DNA of 64,000 nucleotides from Agromyces sp. G08B096 (GTDB taxonomy: Bacteria; Actinomycetota; Actinomycetes; Actinomycetales; Microbacteriaceae). The stretch covers positions 310,001 through 374,000 of the forward strand of contig NZ_CP158374.1 in NCBI RefSeq assembly GCF_040267705.1. The letters run 5' to 3'. The translations under genes and the position numbers were made by a program. Positions 21,117 through 29,609 of this stretch are shown here, in pieces; positions within the stretch are counted from its first letter, which is position 1; each line of letters begins with the position of its first letter. The notes beneath the pieces are model-generated. The model saw only the letters and a list, made by a program, of their open reading frames with translations, was not told the DNA's origin and made no database searches.

Positions 21117-21860
21117 TCAGGCGGCCGTCAGCTCCATCGCGCCGTCGATGAGGGCGGCGGCCCCGCCGAGATAGGCGATGGTGATGACCGCGACCCTGGC
21201 TGCGCGGTGCGGCACCCTGGGGGCGAGGAGCTCCCCGATGAGGAGCCCAGTGACGAGCGCGGCGAGCAGCCATGGCCACGCGCCGGGATCGAGGGCGGGC
21301 GGGGCCCAGCCGGTCGCGGCGAACTTCCCGACCAGCGCGGCCGTGCCGATGGCCACGAAGTACGGCTGTGCCGTCGCCGCGAAGCCGGTCTGCCACCACC
21401 GGCTCGCGACCGCGTAGACGCTGAGCGCCGGCCCGCCGACCCCGGCGGTCGCGTTCATCAGACCGGATGCCGCGCCCGCGACGATCGCCGGGGCCGGGCC
21501 GGTCGCGGGGGTCGACGTGCGGGAGATCGCGAGCGTGACGGTGAGCGCGACGAGCACGAGCGCGCCGACGCCGACCTGGAGCGCCGGGCCGGGAAGGCGG
21601 GCTGCGACGATCACACCGGCCGTGCTGCCGACGAGGGCGGGCACGACGAGCCAGACGAAGCGCCGCCACTCCACGTCGCGCCGGACCCGCGGGAGGATGA
21701 GGAGCGAGGACAGCACCGCGCAGAGGTTCACCACGATGACGCCGTCGAACGGGCCGAGCAGCACGACGAGGATCGGCGAGGCGATGAGTGCGAACCCCAT
21801 GCCGGTGATCCGCTGCGCGAACGCGCCGGTGAGCACCGAGGCGGCCACGGCGATGAGCAT
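21117..21860 (-). CDS. TauE/SafE-family sulfite/organosulfur exporter
   Basis: 247 aa with about eight hydrophobic helices in the two-repeat TauE/SafE arrangement; the N-terminal repeat carries GMGFALIASPILVVLLGPFDGV and the C-terminal one GLMNATAGVGGPALSVYAV, both family hallmarks. It exports anions such as sulfite or organosulfonates, or imports sulfur sources; direction and substrate are not visible. ATG 21860 follows TAGACT by 6 bases (leaderless). It converges with the GNAT gene, leaving only 14 bases between stops. Confidence 0.85.
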   Translation of the reverse strand: MLIAVAASVLTGAFAQRITGMGFALIASPILVVLLGPFDGVIVVNLCAVLSSLLILPRVRRDVEWRRFVWLVVPALVGSTAGVIVAARLPGPALQVGVGALVLVALTVTLAISRTSTPATGPAPAIVAGAASGLMNATAGVGGPALSVYAVASRWWQTGFAATAQPYFVAIGTAALVGKFAATGWAPPALDPGAWPWLLAALVTGLLIGELLAPRVPHRAARVAVITIAYLGGAAALIDGAMELTAA

Positions 21861-21916
21861 CAGGGGAGTCTATCGGCGGACGCCCGCCGCCTCGCCGTCG
21901 CGCTCGGCGCCCGCGA

Positions 21917-23386
21917 TCAGCGCGCGTCCTCGGGCACGTGCAGGCGGCGGAGGAAGGCGTCGGTTCCGCGCGGCACCGCTCGGTGGTCGCCGCGTGAGAC
22001 GAGCACCGTCACGGCGACGGCGAGCGGGACGGTCCACGCCGCGGGCTGCTCCAGGAACGGGCGCACGGCGGGCAGCCAGGCGCCGATGACCGGCCCGCCG
22101 AGGATCGCGGCGCCTGAGAGCACGGCGCCCGTGAGCATGCCGGAGATCGCACCGCGTGCGGTGAGTCCGCGCCACCAGATGCCGAGCAGCAGCACCGGGC
22201 AGAGCGTGGAAGCGGTGAACGCGAACACGAGGCCGACGCTGCCGGCGAGACCCGACGACTCGGTCGCGAGCGCCACCGCGAGTGGCACGAGGGAGGACAC
22301 GAGGGCCGCCACCCGGAAGCCGCGGACGCTGCCGCCCAGCAGATCCTGGCTGATGACGCCCGCGAGCGAGACGACGAGGCCCGACGACGTCGAGAGGAAC
22401 GCCGCGAAGGCCCCCGCGATGACGAGGGCGGTGAGCACCTGGCCGAGCGGGCCGGGGACGAGCCGGTCGGGCAGCACCAGGATCAGCGCGTCGGCCTCGC
22501 CCGGAACCGCGAGGTCGGGCGCGAACGCGCGACCGAGCAGGCCGAAGGCCGTGGGGAAGAGGTAGAAGACCGACAGCAGGCCGAGCACGATCACGGTCGT
22601 CCGCCGCGCCGCCGGGCCGTCGGGGTTCGTGTAGAAGCGGACCAGCACGTGCGGCAGGCCGAGGGTGCCGAGCAGCAGCGCGACCATGAGCGACACCGTG
22701 CGGTACCAGTCGAGCCCGCCGGGCCCCGCGGACGGCGGGAAGGCCTCGGCCGGGCTGAGCGCCGCCTCCGTGGTGCCGCCGCCGAGCACGAGCAGCACGG
22801 CCACGACGGGCACCGCGAGCGCGGTGAGCTTCAGCCAGAACTGGAAGGCCTGCACGAAGGTGATCGAGCGCATGCCGCCTGCGGCCACGACCGCCGCCAC
22901 GAGCACCGCGACCGCGACCGAGCCGGCCCACGAGGGCAGCCCCGTCGTGATGCGCACGGTGAGGGCCGCGCCCTGCAGCTGGGGCACGATGTAGAACCAG
23001 CCGACGATGATGACGAGCAGGCTCGTCACCCGCCGCACCGCGACCGAGTCGAGACGCGCCTCGGTGAAGTCGGGGATCGTGTACGCGCCGGAGCGGCGGA
23101 GCGGAGCTGCCACGAACAGCAGCAGCATGAGGTACCCGGCGGTGTACCCGATGGGGAACCAGACGCCGCCCGTGCCGGTCAGCAGGATGAGTCCCGCGAC
23201 GCCGAGGAAGGAGGCCGCGGAGAGGTACTCGCCGCCGATGGCCGAGGCGTTCCACCACGGCCGCACGGTGCGGCTCGCGACGTAGAAGTCGCTCGTCGTG
23301 CGTGAGACGCGCAGGCCGTAGAAGCCGATGAGGGCGGATGCCACGGCCACGGCGATGATCGCGGCGTAGCCGATCGCGGCGTTCAC
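21917..23386 (-). CDS. Sodium:solute symporter (SSS), ActP-like
   Basis: 489 aa with about 13 membrane helices. Typical SSS features: ASRTVRPWWNASAIGGEYLSAASFLG split over TM1-TM2, GGMRSITFVQAFQFWLK in the middle, and GLPHVLVRFYTNPD, the signature of the acetate/pyruvate subgroup. It should import a short monocarboxylate with Na+. GTG 23386 has GGAGG about 8 bases upstream. It is the last gene of an operon kinase - LytTR regulator - small membrane protein - symporter, so it is probably a target or co-sensor of that two-component system. A paralogue lies at 26323-27939. Confidence 0.86.
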   Translation of the reverse strand: MNAAIGYAAIIAVAVASALIGFYGLRVSRTTSDFYVASRTVRPWWNASAIGGEYLSAASFLGVAGLILLTGTGGVWFPIGYTAGYLMLLLFVAAPLRRSGAYTIPDFTEARLDSVAVRRVTSLLVIIVGWFYIVPQLQGAALTVRITTGLPSWAGSVAVAVLVAAVVAAGGMRSITFVQAFQFWLKLTALAVPVVAVLLVLGGGTTEAALSPAEAFPPSAGPGGLDWYRTVSLMVALLLGTLGLPHVLVRFYTNPDGPAARRTTVIVLGLLSVFYLFPTAFGLLGRAFAPDLAVPGEADALILVLPDRLVPGPLGQVLTALVIAGAFAAFLSTSSGLVVSLAGVISQDLLGGSVRGFRVAALVSSLVPLAVALATESSGLAGSVGLVFAFTASTLCPVLLLGIWWRGLTARGAISGMLTGAVLSGAAILGGPVIGAWLPAVRPFLEQPAAWTVPLAVAVTVLVSRGDHRAVPRGTDAFLRRLHVPEDAR

Positions 23387-23417
23387 GAGCCGGCCTCCGG
23401 CCGGGCGGCATCCGGGC

Positions 23418-23813
23418 TCACGAGTCCTCCACGAGGGAGCGGTACCGCGCCTCGTTGCGCGAGGCGGCGCGCACGTACAGGCCGCCGATGGTCAGGGCGA
23501 GCGGGTACACGCCGAACCCGAGCAGCAGCCACGACACCGGCACGCCGGCGACGAACGCCTCGTCGAGCGCCGGGGTCAGGACGATCGCGAGCACGAAGAG
23601 CACGGTCGCGACCGCGAATGCGGCCGCGCAGACCAGCGCGAGCCGCAGCTGCGAGCGGATGAGGGAGCGCACGTAGACGCCCTGCACGTCGGTCGCCGCC
23701 CGGCGGGCGACGGGGCCGGGGGTCGGGCCCGTGGCGGCGGATGCCGGCGCGCCGGGGCGCGGAGCGGTGACCCGGACGCGCTGAGGCGGGTGCCCCCCGG
23801 GCCCCTCCGTCAC
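23418..23813 (-). CDS. Small two-helix membrane protein, DUF485-like symporter partner
   Basis: 131 aa: a disordered Pro/Ala-rich N-terminus (1-40), then two membrane helices (LRLALVCAAAFAVATVLFVL and SWLLLGFGVYPLALTIGGLYV) and a short charged tail. DUF485 proteins typically precede ActP-type symporters, as here; similarity is mainly in layout and position. GTG 23813 overlaps the stop of the LytTR gene (GTGA), and the symporter starts 31 bases after its stop. It probably assembles with or stabilises the symporter. Confidence 0.65.
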   Translation of the reverse strand: MTEGPGGHPPQRVRVTAPRPGAPASAATGPTPGPVARRAATDVQGVYVRSLIRSQLRLALVCAAAFAVATVLFVLAIVLTPALDEAFVAGVPVSWLLLGFGVYPLALTIGGLYVRAASRNEARYRSLVEDS

Positions 23814-24550
23814 GGCCGCACCCGCAGCGTCGTCGACTCGAGTCGTTCGCGGAGTCCGGGCAGCAGCCGGCGGCTCACGGGCAGCTCCGCGCCGCCGACC
23901 GTGACGCTCGCATGGTCGCCGCCGAGGCGGACGCGGCTGACGTGCCCGAGTGCGATGAGGTATGAGCGGTGGATGCGCACGAACCCGGCGTCGGCCCATT
24001 GCCGCTCGAGGTCGGCCATCGGCACCCGCACGAGGTAGCTGGCCTCCTCGGTGTGCAGCCGGGCGTAGTCGCCCTGGGCCTGCACGTAGCGGACGTCGTC
24101 GCGGCGGATCATCCGGGTCGTGCCGCCGAGGGTGACGGCGATCATCTCGGGTTGCCTCGGCGGGGCGGGCTCGGCCGCCGAGGTGCTCTTCATGGCCTCG
24201 ACGATGCGGCCGACCGAGCGCTGCAGTCGCTCGGCGCGGACGGGCTTCAGCAGGTAGTCGACGGCGGCCAGGTCGAACGCCTCGAGCGCGCCCTCCTCGT
24301 CGGCGGTGACGAACACGAGCGCCGGCGACTGCTCGAACCGCTGCAGCGCGCGGGCGAGGTCGAAGCCGTTCAGTCCGGGCATGTGGATGTCGAGGAAGGC
24401 GGCGTCGACCGGCTCCCGGGTCAGGAGCCGGATCGCCTCGGATCCCGACGCGGCGACGTGGATGACCCCGATCCTCGGGTCCTGCCGCAGCAGGAAGGCC
24501 AGCTCGTCGATGGCGGGCTGCTCGTCGTCGGCGATGAGGACGGAGATCAC
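23810..24550 (-). CDS. LytTR-type response regulator
   Basis: 246 aa. Receiver domain (1-120) with the acidic pair in LIADDEQP, phosphoacceptor Asp in AAFLDIHMPG (about 56) and Lys in YLLKPV (about 107). LytTR DNA-binding domain (about 140-240) with VRYVQAQGDYARLHT and FVRIHRSYLIAL, the family's signature. GTG 24550 overlaps the kinase stop (GTGA), and its own stop overlaps the next gene. LytTR proteins bind 9-bp direct repeats about 21 bp apart; three such repeats lie at 25756-25806 between the divergent operons, the obvious target. Confidence 0.92.
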   Translation of the reverse strand: MISVLIADDEQPAIDELAFLLRQDPRIGVIHVAASGSEAIRLLTREPVDAAFLDIHMPGLNGFDLARALQRFEQSPALVFVTADEEGALEAFDLAAVDYLLKPVRAERLQRSVGRIVEAMKSTSAAEPAPPRQPEMIAVTLGGTTRMIRRDDVRYVQAQGDYARLHTEEASYLVRVPMADLERQWADAGFVRIHRSYLIALGHVSRVRLGGDHASVTVGGAELPVSRRLLPGLRERLESTTLRVRP

Positions 24551-25740
24551 CGTTCGATCCTGCCATCGGGGTCGCGTCCGGGCTGCGACTTCGGGACGCG
24601 CATCCGCACCAGTGTGCCGGCGCCGAGGTTCGTCTCCACGACGAGGCCGTGCTCGTCGCCGTAGACCTGGCGGAGCCGGGCGTCGACGTTCCTGAGGCCG
24701 ACGTGCTCGCCCGCGGCGCCGCCCGCCAGCACGCGCTCGAGCACGGCAGGGTCGATGCCGACGCCGTCGTCCTCCACGCTGATGTCGGCGAACGCGCCCT
24801 GGTCTTCGGCGGTGATGGTGATGCGTCCGCCGCCTTCCTTCGCCTCGAGGCCGTGGCGCACCGCGTTCTCGACGAGCGGCTGGATCGAGAGGAAGGGCAC
24901 GACCGTCGACAGCACCTCGGGCGCGATCTGCAGCGTGACGAGGAGCCGGTCGCCGAAGCGTGCGCGCTCGAGCCGCAGGTAGCTGTCGATCGAGCGCAGC
25001 TCCTCCGCGACGGTGGTGAAGTCGCCGTGCCTGCGGAAGGAGTACCTGGTGAAGTCGGCGAACTCGAGCACCAGCTCGCGCGCCGTCGCCGGGTCGGTGT
25101 TGATGAACGATGCGATGGCGTTCAGCGAGTTGTAGATGAAGTGGGGGCTGATCTGGGCACGGAGCGCGCGCACCTCCGCCTCGGCCAGCGCGGCGCGCGA
25201 GGCGTCGAGCTCGCCGAGCTCGACCTGGGCCGCCACCCAGTCGGCGACCTCGCCGGTGGCGCGCGCGAGCCCGGCGCGCACGGTCGGCTCGAACGCGACC
25301 ACCGCGCCGACGGCCCGGCGCCCCACGAGCACGGGGGCGGCCGCGGCATCCGTCTCGGTGCTGCCGACCCGGATGCCCCGCTGCACCTGCGGCTTGCCGC
25401 TCGCCGCGACCTGTGCGGCGAGGGCGGCGGCCGTCGGGCGCAGCGCCTCGTCGCCGTCGACGGCGACCTCGCCCGACAGGTCGGCGAGCGCGAGGGTCTC
25501 CGCGCCGAGCAGGGCGCGCAGGTGCCGGGTCGCGCGTGCGGCATCCTGTTCGCCCAGCCCGCCGCGCAGGTGCGCCGCCGCGCGAGAGGCGAGATGCAGG
25601 GTGCGGTACGTCGCGCGCTCCTCGTCGGTGCCGAGGTCGCGGGAGGCGAGCACCATGCGGCGCAGCAGCACGATCACGCCCACGGCGAGGGCGCCCGCGG
25701 CGACGCCGGCGACGGCGGCGAGCAGCATCGACTCGGGCAT
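24547..25740 (-). CDS. LytS/YpdA-type sensor histidine kinase
   Basis: 397 aa. One N-terminal membrane helix (LLAAVAGVAAGALAVGVIVLL), a GAF-like sensor (about 55-185), then the His_kinase domain with ISPHFIYNSLNAIASFI (phospho-His) and a HATPase with VENAVRHGLE, DDGVGID and GLRNVDARL. Only one or two membrane helices exist, unlike the multi-helix sensor of classical LytS/BtsS, so sensing is probably through the GAF region or through the symporters. ATG 25740 follows TACCGT by 6 bases (leaderless). Divergent from the DUF485-actP operon. Confidence 0.9.
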   Translation of the reverse strand: MPESMLLAAVAGVAAGALAVGVIVLLRRMVLASRDLGTDEERATYRTLHLASRAAAHLRGGLGEQDAARATRHLRALLGAETLALADLSGEVAVDGDEALRPTAAALAAQVAASGKPQVQRGIRVGSTETDAAAAPVLVGRRAVGAVVAFEPTVRAGLARATGEVADWVAAQVELGELDASRAALAEAEVRALRAQISPHFIYNSLNAIASFINTDPATARELVLEFADFTRYSFRRHGDFTTVAEELRSIDSYLRLERARFGDRLLVTLQIAPEVLSTVVPFLSIQPLVENAVRHGLEAKEGGGRITITAEDQGAFADISVEDDGVGIDPAVLERVLAGGAAGEHVGLRNVDARLRQVYGDEHGLVVETNLGAGTLVRMRVPKSQPGRDPDGRIER

Positions 25741-25755
25741 GCGTCCACGGTAGCC

Positions 25756-25806
25756 GTCGTTCGTCGTCGCCCGCCCGCCGTTCGTCGCAGCATCGGCGCC
25801 GTTCAC
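25756..25806. promoter_or_regulatory. Three LytTR-type direct repeats, 21-bp period
   Basis: GTCGTTCGT (25756-25764), GCCGTTCGT (25777-25785) and GCCGTTCAC (25798-25806) have their GTT cores at 25759, 25780 and 25801, exactly 21 bases apart. LytTR regulators bind 9-bp GTT-containing repeats separated by about 12 bp. The array lies 16-66 bases upstream of the leaderless kinase start and about 130 bases upstream of the DUF485-actP operon, so it may control both. Confidence 0.65.
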
Positions 25807-25936
25807 CGACGACGAGCGGCGGAGGGGCCCGGCCGGCCGGCGCCCTCGGCACGATGGGCACACCGCGAGCGGATGATGACCGCGGAACGCGGCGGGGCTC
25901 CCGCCCCGCCGGAACCCCCCTCGAAGGAGAGACGCC

Positions 25937-26326
25937 ATGGGCAACGACGCCCTGAGCGCGGACCGGGCGACGCTGGAACACGTCGACTACCGCGCGGTGC
26001 AAGCATCACCTGAATTCCAGAAGCTGCGGCGCACCCATCGCAGCTTCGTGTTCCCCGTCCTCGGCGCCTGCCTGGTCTGGTACCTGGCCTACGTGCTGCT
26101 CGCCGTGTATGCGCACGACTTCATGTCGACCCGCGTGTTCGGCAGCGTGAACGTCGCGATGCTGCTCGGCCTCGCCCAGGTCGTCACGACGTTCGCCGTC
26201 ACCATGTGGTACGTGAGCTTCGCGAACCGCAAGCTCGACCCCGACGCCGAGCGCATCAGGACCGAGATCGAAGACGGCGCCTTCCGCGAGGCCGGCGCCG
26301 GCGACGCCGAGGGGGTCGCCCGATGA
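25937..26326 (+). CDS. DUF485-family membrane protein
   Basis: 129 aa. DUF485 core: SPEFQKLRRTHRSFVFPVLG, then two helices (ACLVWYLAYVLLAVYAH and NVAMLLGLAQVVTTFAVTMWYV) and the closing FANRKLDPDAERIR. This is the YjcH-type partner of ActP symporters. AAGGAGAG lies upstream of the ATG. Its stop overlaps the symporter start by 4 bp (ATGA), so the two are made together. Expression is probably under the divergent LytS/LytTR system. Confidence 0.9.
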   Translation: MGNDALSADRATLEHVDYRAVQASPEFQKLRRTHRSFVFPVLGACLVWYLAYVLLAVYAHDFMSTRVFGSVNVAMLLGLAQVVTTFAVTMWYVSFANRKLDPDAERIRTEIEDGAFREAGAGDAEGVAR

Positions 26327-27939
26327 GCGTGCACCTCGAAGCCGCCACCACCGCCCCCGGCGAACCGTGGCTCAACATCGCCATCTTCGGCGCGTTCGTG
26401 GCGATCACCATGGTGATCGTCTTCCGCGCGAGCCGGAACAACAAGACCGCCGCCGACTACTACGCGGCCGGGCGCTCGTTCACCGGCGGGCAGAACGGCT
26501 CGGCCATCGCCGGCGACTACCTGTCGGCGGCGTCCTTCCTCGGCATCGTCGGCGCCATCGCGATGACCGGGTACGACGGGTTCCTCTACTCGATCGGCTT
26601 CCTCGTCGCCTGGCTCGTGGCGCTGCTGCTCGTCGCCGAGCTCCTGCGCAACACCGGCCGGTTCACCATGGCCGACGTGCTGAGCTTCCGGCTCAAGCAG
26701 CGGCCAGTCCGCATCGCCGCGGCGACCACCACGCTCGTCGTCTGCTTCTTCTACCTGCTCGCGCAGATGGCGGGCGCGGGCGGCCTCGTGTCGCTGCTGC
26801 TCGGCGTGAGCGACGGGCTCGGCCAGTCGCTGGTCATCACCGTCGTCGGCGCGCTGATGATCCTCTACGTGCTCGTCGGCGGCATGAAGGGCACCACCTG
26901 GGTGCAGATCATCAAGGCGGTGCTGCTCATCGCGGGCGCCGGCGTGATGACCGTGTGGGTGCTCGCGGTGAACGGGTTCGACTTCTCGGCCCTGCTCGAC
27001 AAGGCCGTGGCGGTCGCCGAGAACCCGGCGATCCTCGACCCCGGCCTGAAGTACGGCGTCTCCGAGGTCGCGAAGATCGACTTCGTCTCGCTCGGCCTCG
27101 CGCTTGTCCTCGGCACCGCGGCCCTGCCGCACGTGCTCATGCGGTTCTACACCGTGCCGACGGCCAAGGAAGCGCGCAAGTCGGTCGTCTGGGCGATCTG
27201 GCTCATCGGCATCTTCTACGTGTTCACGCTCGTGCTGGGCTACGGCGCGGCCGCCCTCGTCGGCCCCGCGGTCATCGCCGCAGCGCCCGGCGGCCCGAAC
27301 TCGGCGGCCCCGCTGCTCGCGTTCGAGCTCGGCGGCCCGCTGCTGCTCGGCCTGATCTCGGCGATCGCGTTCGCGACGATCCTCGCGGTCGTCGCCGGGC
27401 TCACGATCACCGCGGCGGCGAGCTTCGCGCACGACATCTACGCGTCGGTCGTGAAGAAGGGCAAGCCCGAGGCGGGCGCCGAGGTGAAGGTCGCGCGCCG
27501 CACCGTCGTGATCATCGGCGTCGTCGCGATCATCGGCGGCATCGGTGCCAACGGCCAGAACGTGGCGTTCCTCGTGGCGCTCGCGTTCGCGGTCGCGGCG
27601 TCGGCGAACCTGCCGACGATCGTGTACTCGCTGTTCTGGAAGCGGTTCACCACGAAGGGCGCGCTCTGGAGCATGTACGGCGGCCTCATCTCGGCGATCG
27701 TGCTGATCGTCTTCTCGCCGGTCGTCTCCGGCTCCGAGACGTCGATGCTGAAGACCGAGGCGATCGACTTCGCGTTCTTCCCGCTGTCGAACCCCGGCAT
27801 CGTCTCCATCCCGCTCGCCTTCTTCCTCGGCTGGCTCGGCACCGTGCTCGACAAGGGCAAGGAAGACCCCGAGAAGCAGGCCGAGATGGAGGTGCGTTCG
27901 CTCACGGGCGTCGGCGCGGAGGGGGCGACCCAGCACTGA
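26323..27939 (+). CDS. actP: Cation/acetate (monocarboxylate) symporter, ActP-like
   Basis: 538 aa, SSS family, about 13-14 helices. Signatures: GRSFTGGQNGSAIAGDYLSAASFLGI split over TM1-2, YVLVGGMKGTTWVQIIKAVLL region in the middle and ALPHVLMRFYTVPTAKEARKS, diagnostic for ActP/MctC. It imports acetate, and possibly pyruvate or propionate, with Na+ or H+. Translationally coupled to DUF485. It is closer to canonical ActP than the paralogue at 21917-23386. Strong terminators follow. Confidence 0.92.
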   Translation: MSVHLEAATTAPGEPWLNIAIFGAFVAITMVIVFRASRNNKTAADYYAAGRSFTGGQNGSAIAGDYLSAASFLGIVGAIAMTGYDGFLYSIGFLVAWLVALLLVAELLRNTGRFTMADVLSFRLKQRPVRIAAATTTLVVCFFYLLAQMAGAGGLVSLLLGVSDGLGQSLVITVVGALMILYVLVGGMKGTTWVQIIKAVLLIAGAGVMTVWVLAVNGFDFSALLDKAVAVAENPAILDPGLKYGVSEVAKIDFVSLGLALVLGTAALPHVLMRFYTVPTAKEARKSVVWAIWLIGIFYVFTLVLGYGAAALVGPAVIAAAPGGPNSAAPLLAFELGGPLLLGLISAIAFATILAVVAGLTITAAASFAHDIYASVVKKGKPEAGAEVKVARRTVVIIGVVAIIGGIGANGQNVAFLVALAFAVAASANLPTIVYSLFWKRFTTKGALWSMYGGLISAIVLIVFSPVVSGSETSMLKTEAIDFAFFPLSNPGIVSIPLAFFLGWLGTVLDKGKEDPEKQAEMEVRSLTGVGAEGATQH

Positions 27940-28037
27940 TCGCCGTCTCACGGCTCCGGCGGCGGGCGGTCCCACCCGCCGCCGGACACGACTTCGACCC
28001 GGTCGGAACGCCTGCCCGGACCGGGTCGAAACCTCGA

Positions 28038-28065
28038 GGGGGCGGTGGCTTCGGCCACCGCCCCC
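28038..28065 (+). terminator. UUCG-capped terminator after actP
   Basis: A 12-bp stem (GGGGGCGGTGGC, 28038-28049 with 28054-28065) closed by TTCG and followed by TTGTG. A second 12-bp hairpin (27993-28004 with 28019-28030, arm TTCGACCCGGTC) lies just before it. The 378 bases between actP and the next gene also hold the left copy of the lpdA 3'-end repeat (28121-28135). Confidence 0.85.
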
Positions 28066-28120
28066 TTGTGCTGCGTCGCGAACGACGCGCGTGAGGGATG
28101 CCCCGCCCGGGGCCCCCCTC

Positions 28121-28135
28121 ACATGTTGATCATGT
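28121..28135. repeat. Left direct repeat (att-like) of the islet
   Basis: ACATGTTGATCATGT, identical to 30218-30232. The core is itself a dyad (ACATG N5 CATGT), as expected of a recombinase crossover site. Confidence 0.75.
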
Positions 28136-28264
28136 TGGAAGGCGCCCGGGATTACGCGGAAGTAGCGGCGGCAGTCCGCGATGAGTCCGCAAGACGCTCG
28201 CCGAGGACCCTTCACGACCGTGGCCCGTTCCCAGGAATAGGAGAGGCGAAGCGGGTACCTGAGC
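28136..28264. other. Islet left arm without recognisable gene
   Basis: About 130 bases with no open frame, RNA motif or repeat that I can support. Just after it, CGCCCCC and GGGGGCG (28265-28271 with 28278-28284) form a 7-bp hairpin upstream of the next gene's -10 box. Confidence 0.5.
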
Positions 28265-28317
28265 CGCCCCCACATCTGGGGGCGCGAGCGTTTCCACCCC
28301 CGCCGTAGTCTGCCCTC

Positions 28318-28857
28318 ATGTCTGAGCCAGCAGGCACGGAAGATCGAGACGCATCAGTCGGGGCCTCGGCGGCGATCCCCTCAAGGGAACCGGGCGCACT
28401 GCCGAGGTGGGTTCTGCCGGTCGGCACAGGCGTTGGTGGCTTGCTTATCGGGTTGGCCTTGGGCGGTGTCGTCGGCGGCGTGATCGGTAGTACCACTACG
28501 TCAGCGAGAGTCGATGCCCAACGTTCGGCAGAAGCCACCGAGGCCGAGGCGGCTGCGTCCGAACTCTTCCGAGGAGCAGTACGGGCTTGCGGTGCGAATC
28601 AAAGTTACGCTCTGGTCGAAGACGACGGCCGCACTTTGACACTCGAGCACGAGGGTGAAGAGGATTCCGCGGGATTGGATGCCAGCGAAGTGTGGTGCAT
28701 CGTCGAGGAGCTCGACGCGCCCGCGGCGGTCATTTCGCACATGGAGCAGACCACATCCATGGACGGCCGCCAGAGCGAGGCATGGGACAACATCGAAGTG
28801 TCCTGGTCGTATCACCCGGACCGGGGCATGGACAGCGTTTGGAGGATCACCGAGTAG
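28318..28857 (+). CDS. Hypothetical single-pass membrane protein
   Basis: 179 aa, not recognised. Residues 1-35 are polar; one Gly-rich membrane helix follows (WVLPVGTGVGGLLIGLALGG to VVGGVIG, about 36-62); then an extracytoplasmic domain with two Cys (in VRACGANQ and EVWCIVEEL) that could form a disulfide, ending in SWSYHPDRGMDSVWRITE. ATG 28318 follows TAGTCT (28306-28311) by 6 bases, so the gene is transcribed from a leaderless promoter inside the islet. It may be cargo of the islet; no function is assigned. Confidence 0.6.
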   Translation: MSEPAGTEDRDASVGASAAIPSREPGALPRWVLPVGTGVGGLLIGLALGGVVGGVIGSTTTSARVDAQRSAEATEAEAAASELFRGAVRACGANQSYALVEDDGRTLTLEHEGEEDSAGLDASEVWCIVEELDAPAAVISHMEQTTSMDGRQSEAWDNIEVSWSYHPDRGMDSVWRITE

Positions 28858-28935
28858 CGACTGAGCCCAATTCGCGTTTCCCTGCAGAACCTCGGCGGTG
28901 AGCGTTAGCCTGAGCTAGACCGGGAGGAAGTAGCT

Positions 28936-29600
28936 GTGGACGAGCTGTATTTGACCCCGCTCTACACACAGAGCAATGCAGCAGGGATGCTGGGCATGCC
29001 CCAGTCGACCTTCAACCACTGGGCGACCGGCTACGAGACGATGGCCGGTAACCGAAAGCCGGGTTTCATCACGGTTGCTCGCCCGGGTCGCGGATACACC
29101 GTCCCCTTCGTGGGACTTGCTGAGGCTTGGATTGTGCGAGCGTTCACGAAGGCCGGCGTGCGCGTGTCCCGGATTCGGCCAGCGCTTGAGAAGCTCCGAA
29201 CAGAGATCGGCATAGAACACGCGCTCGCGAGCGACCGGCTCAAGACCGACGGTGCAGAGATTCTCTGGGACCTTCGCCAGCAGGATGCGACGTTCGACGA
29301 CAATCGCCTTGTCGTGGTCCGTAACGGCCAAGCTACCTTCGGTGAGATCGTTCGGGAGCACCTCCGCCACGTCGACTACCGCGATGGGTTCATCGGGCAG
29401 CTGCGGATTCCACGTGCTGATGGGGCTGATTTACCGTCAACCCGCAGATCAACTTTGGGCAACCAACGCTCACGGAATACGGGGTGCGTATCGACGACGT
29501 GATCGATCGTGTTCTCGCTGGTGAATCCATCGAGGATGTCGCCTCGGACTTCGATCTCCCAACGGAGACGGTCTCTAACCTGGCACTGGCTGCCGCGTAG
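28936..29600 (+). pseudogene. VapB45-like HTH/DUF433 antitoxin with apparent frameshift
   Basis: GTG 28936 has a strong GGGAGGAAG site. The first frame encodes an HTH-type domain (YTQSNAAGMLGMPQSTFNHW near residues 10-29) through IGQLRIPRADGADLP, then runs out of family sequence and stops at 29502. From about 29434 another frame encodes VNPQINFGQPTLTEYGVRI, then DDVIDRVLAGESIEDVASDF, a clear DUF433 domain ending at TAG 29600. One extra G at TTACCG|TCAACC would join the two as DLPVNPQ. So either a one-base deletion or a sequencing error has split the antitoxin. The toxin gene follows 10 bases later. Confidence 0.72.
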
Positions 29601-29609
29601 GCCTGGCCA

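Noticed and set aside
28175..28200. GATGAGTCCGCAAGAC resembles part of a hammerhead ribozyme core
   Set aside because: The CUGAUGA core is not intact, the GAAA box is absent, and flanking helices do not form; chance similarity.
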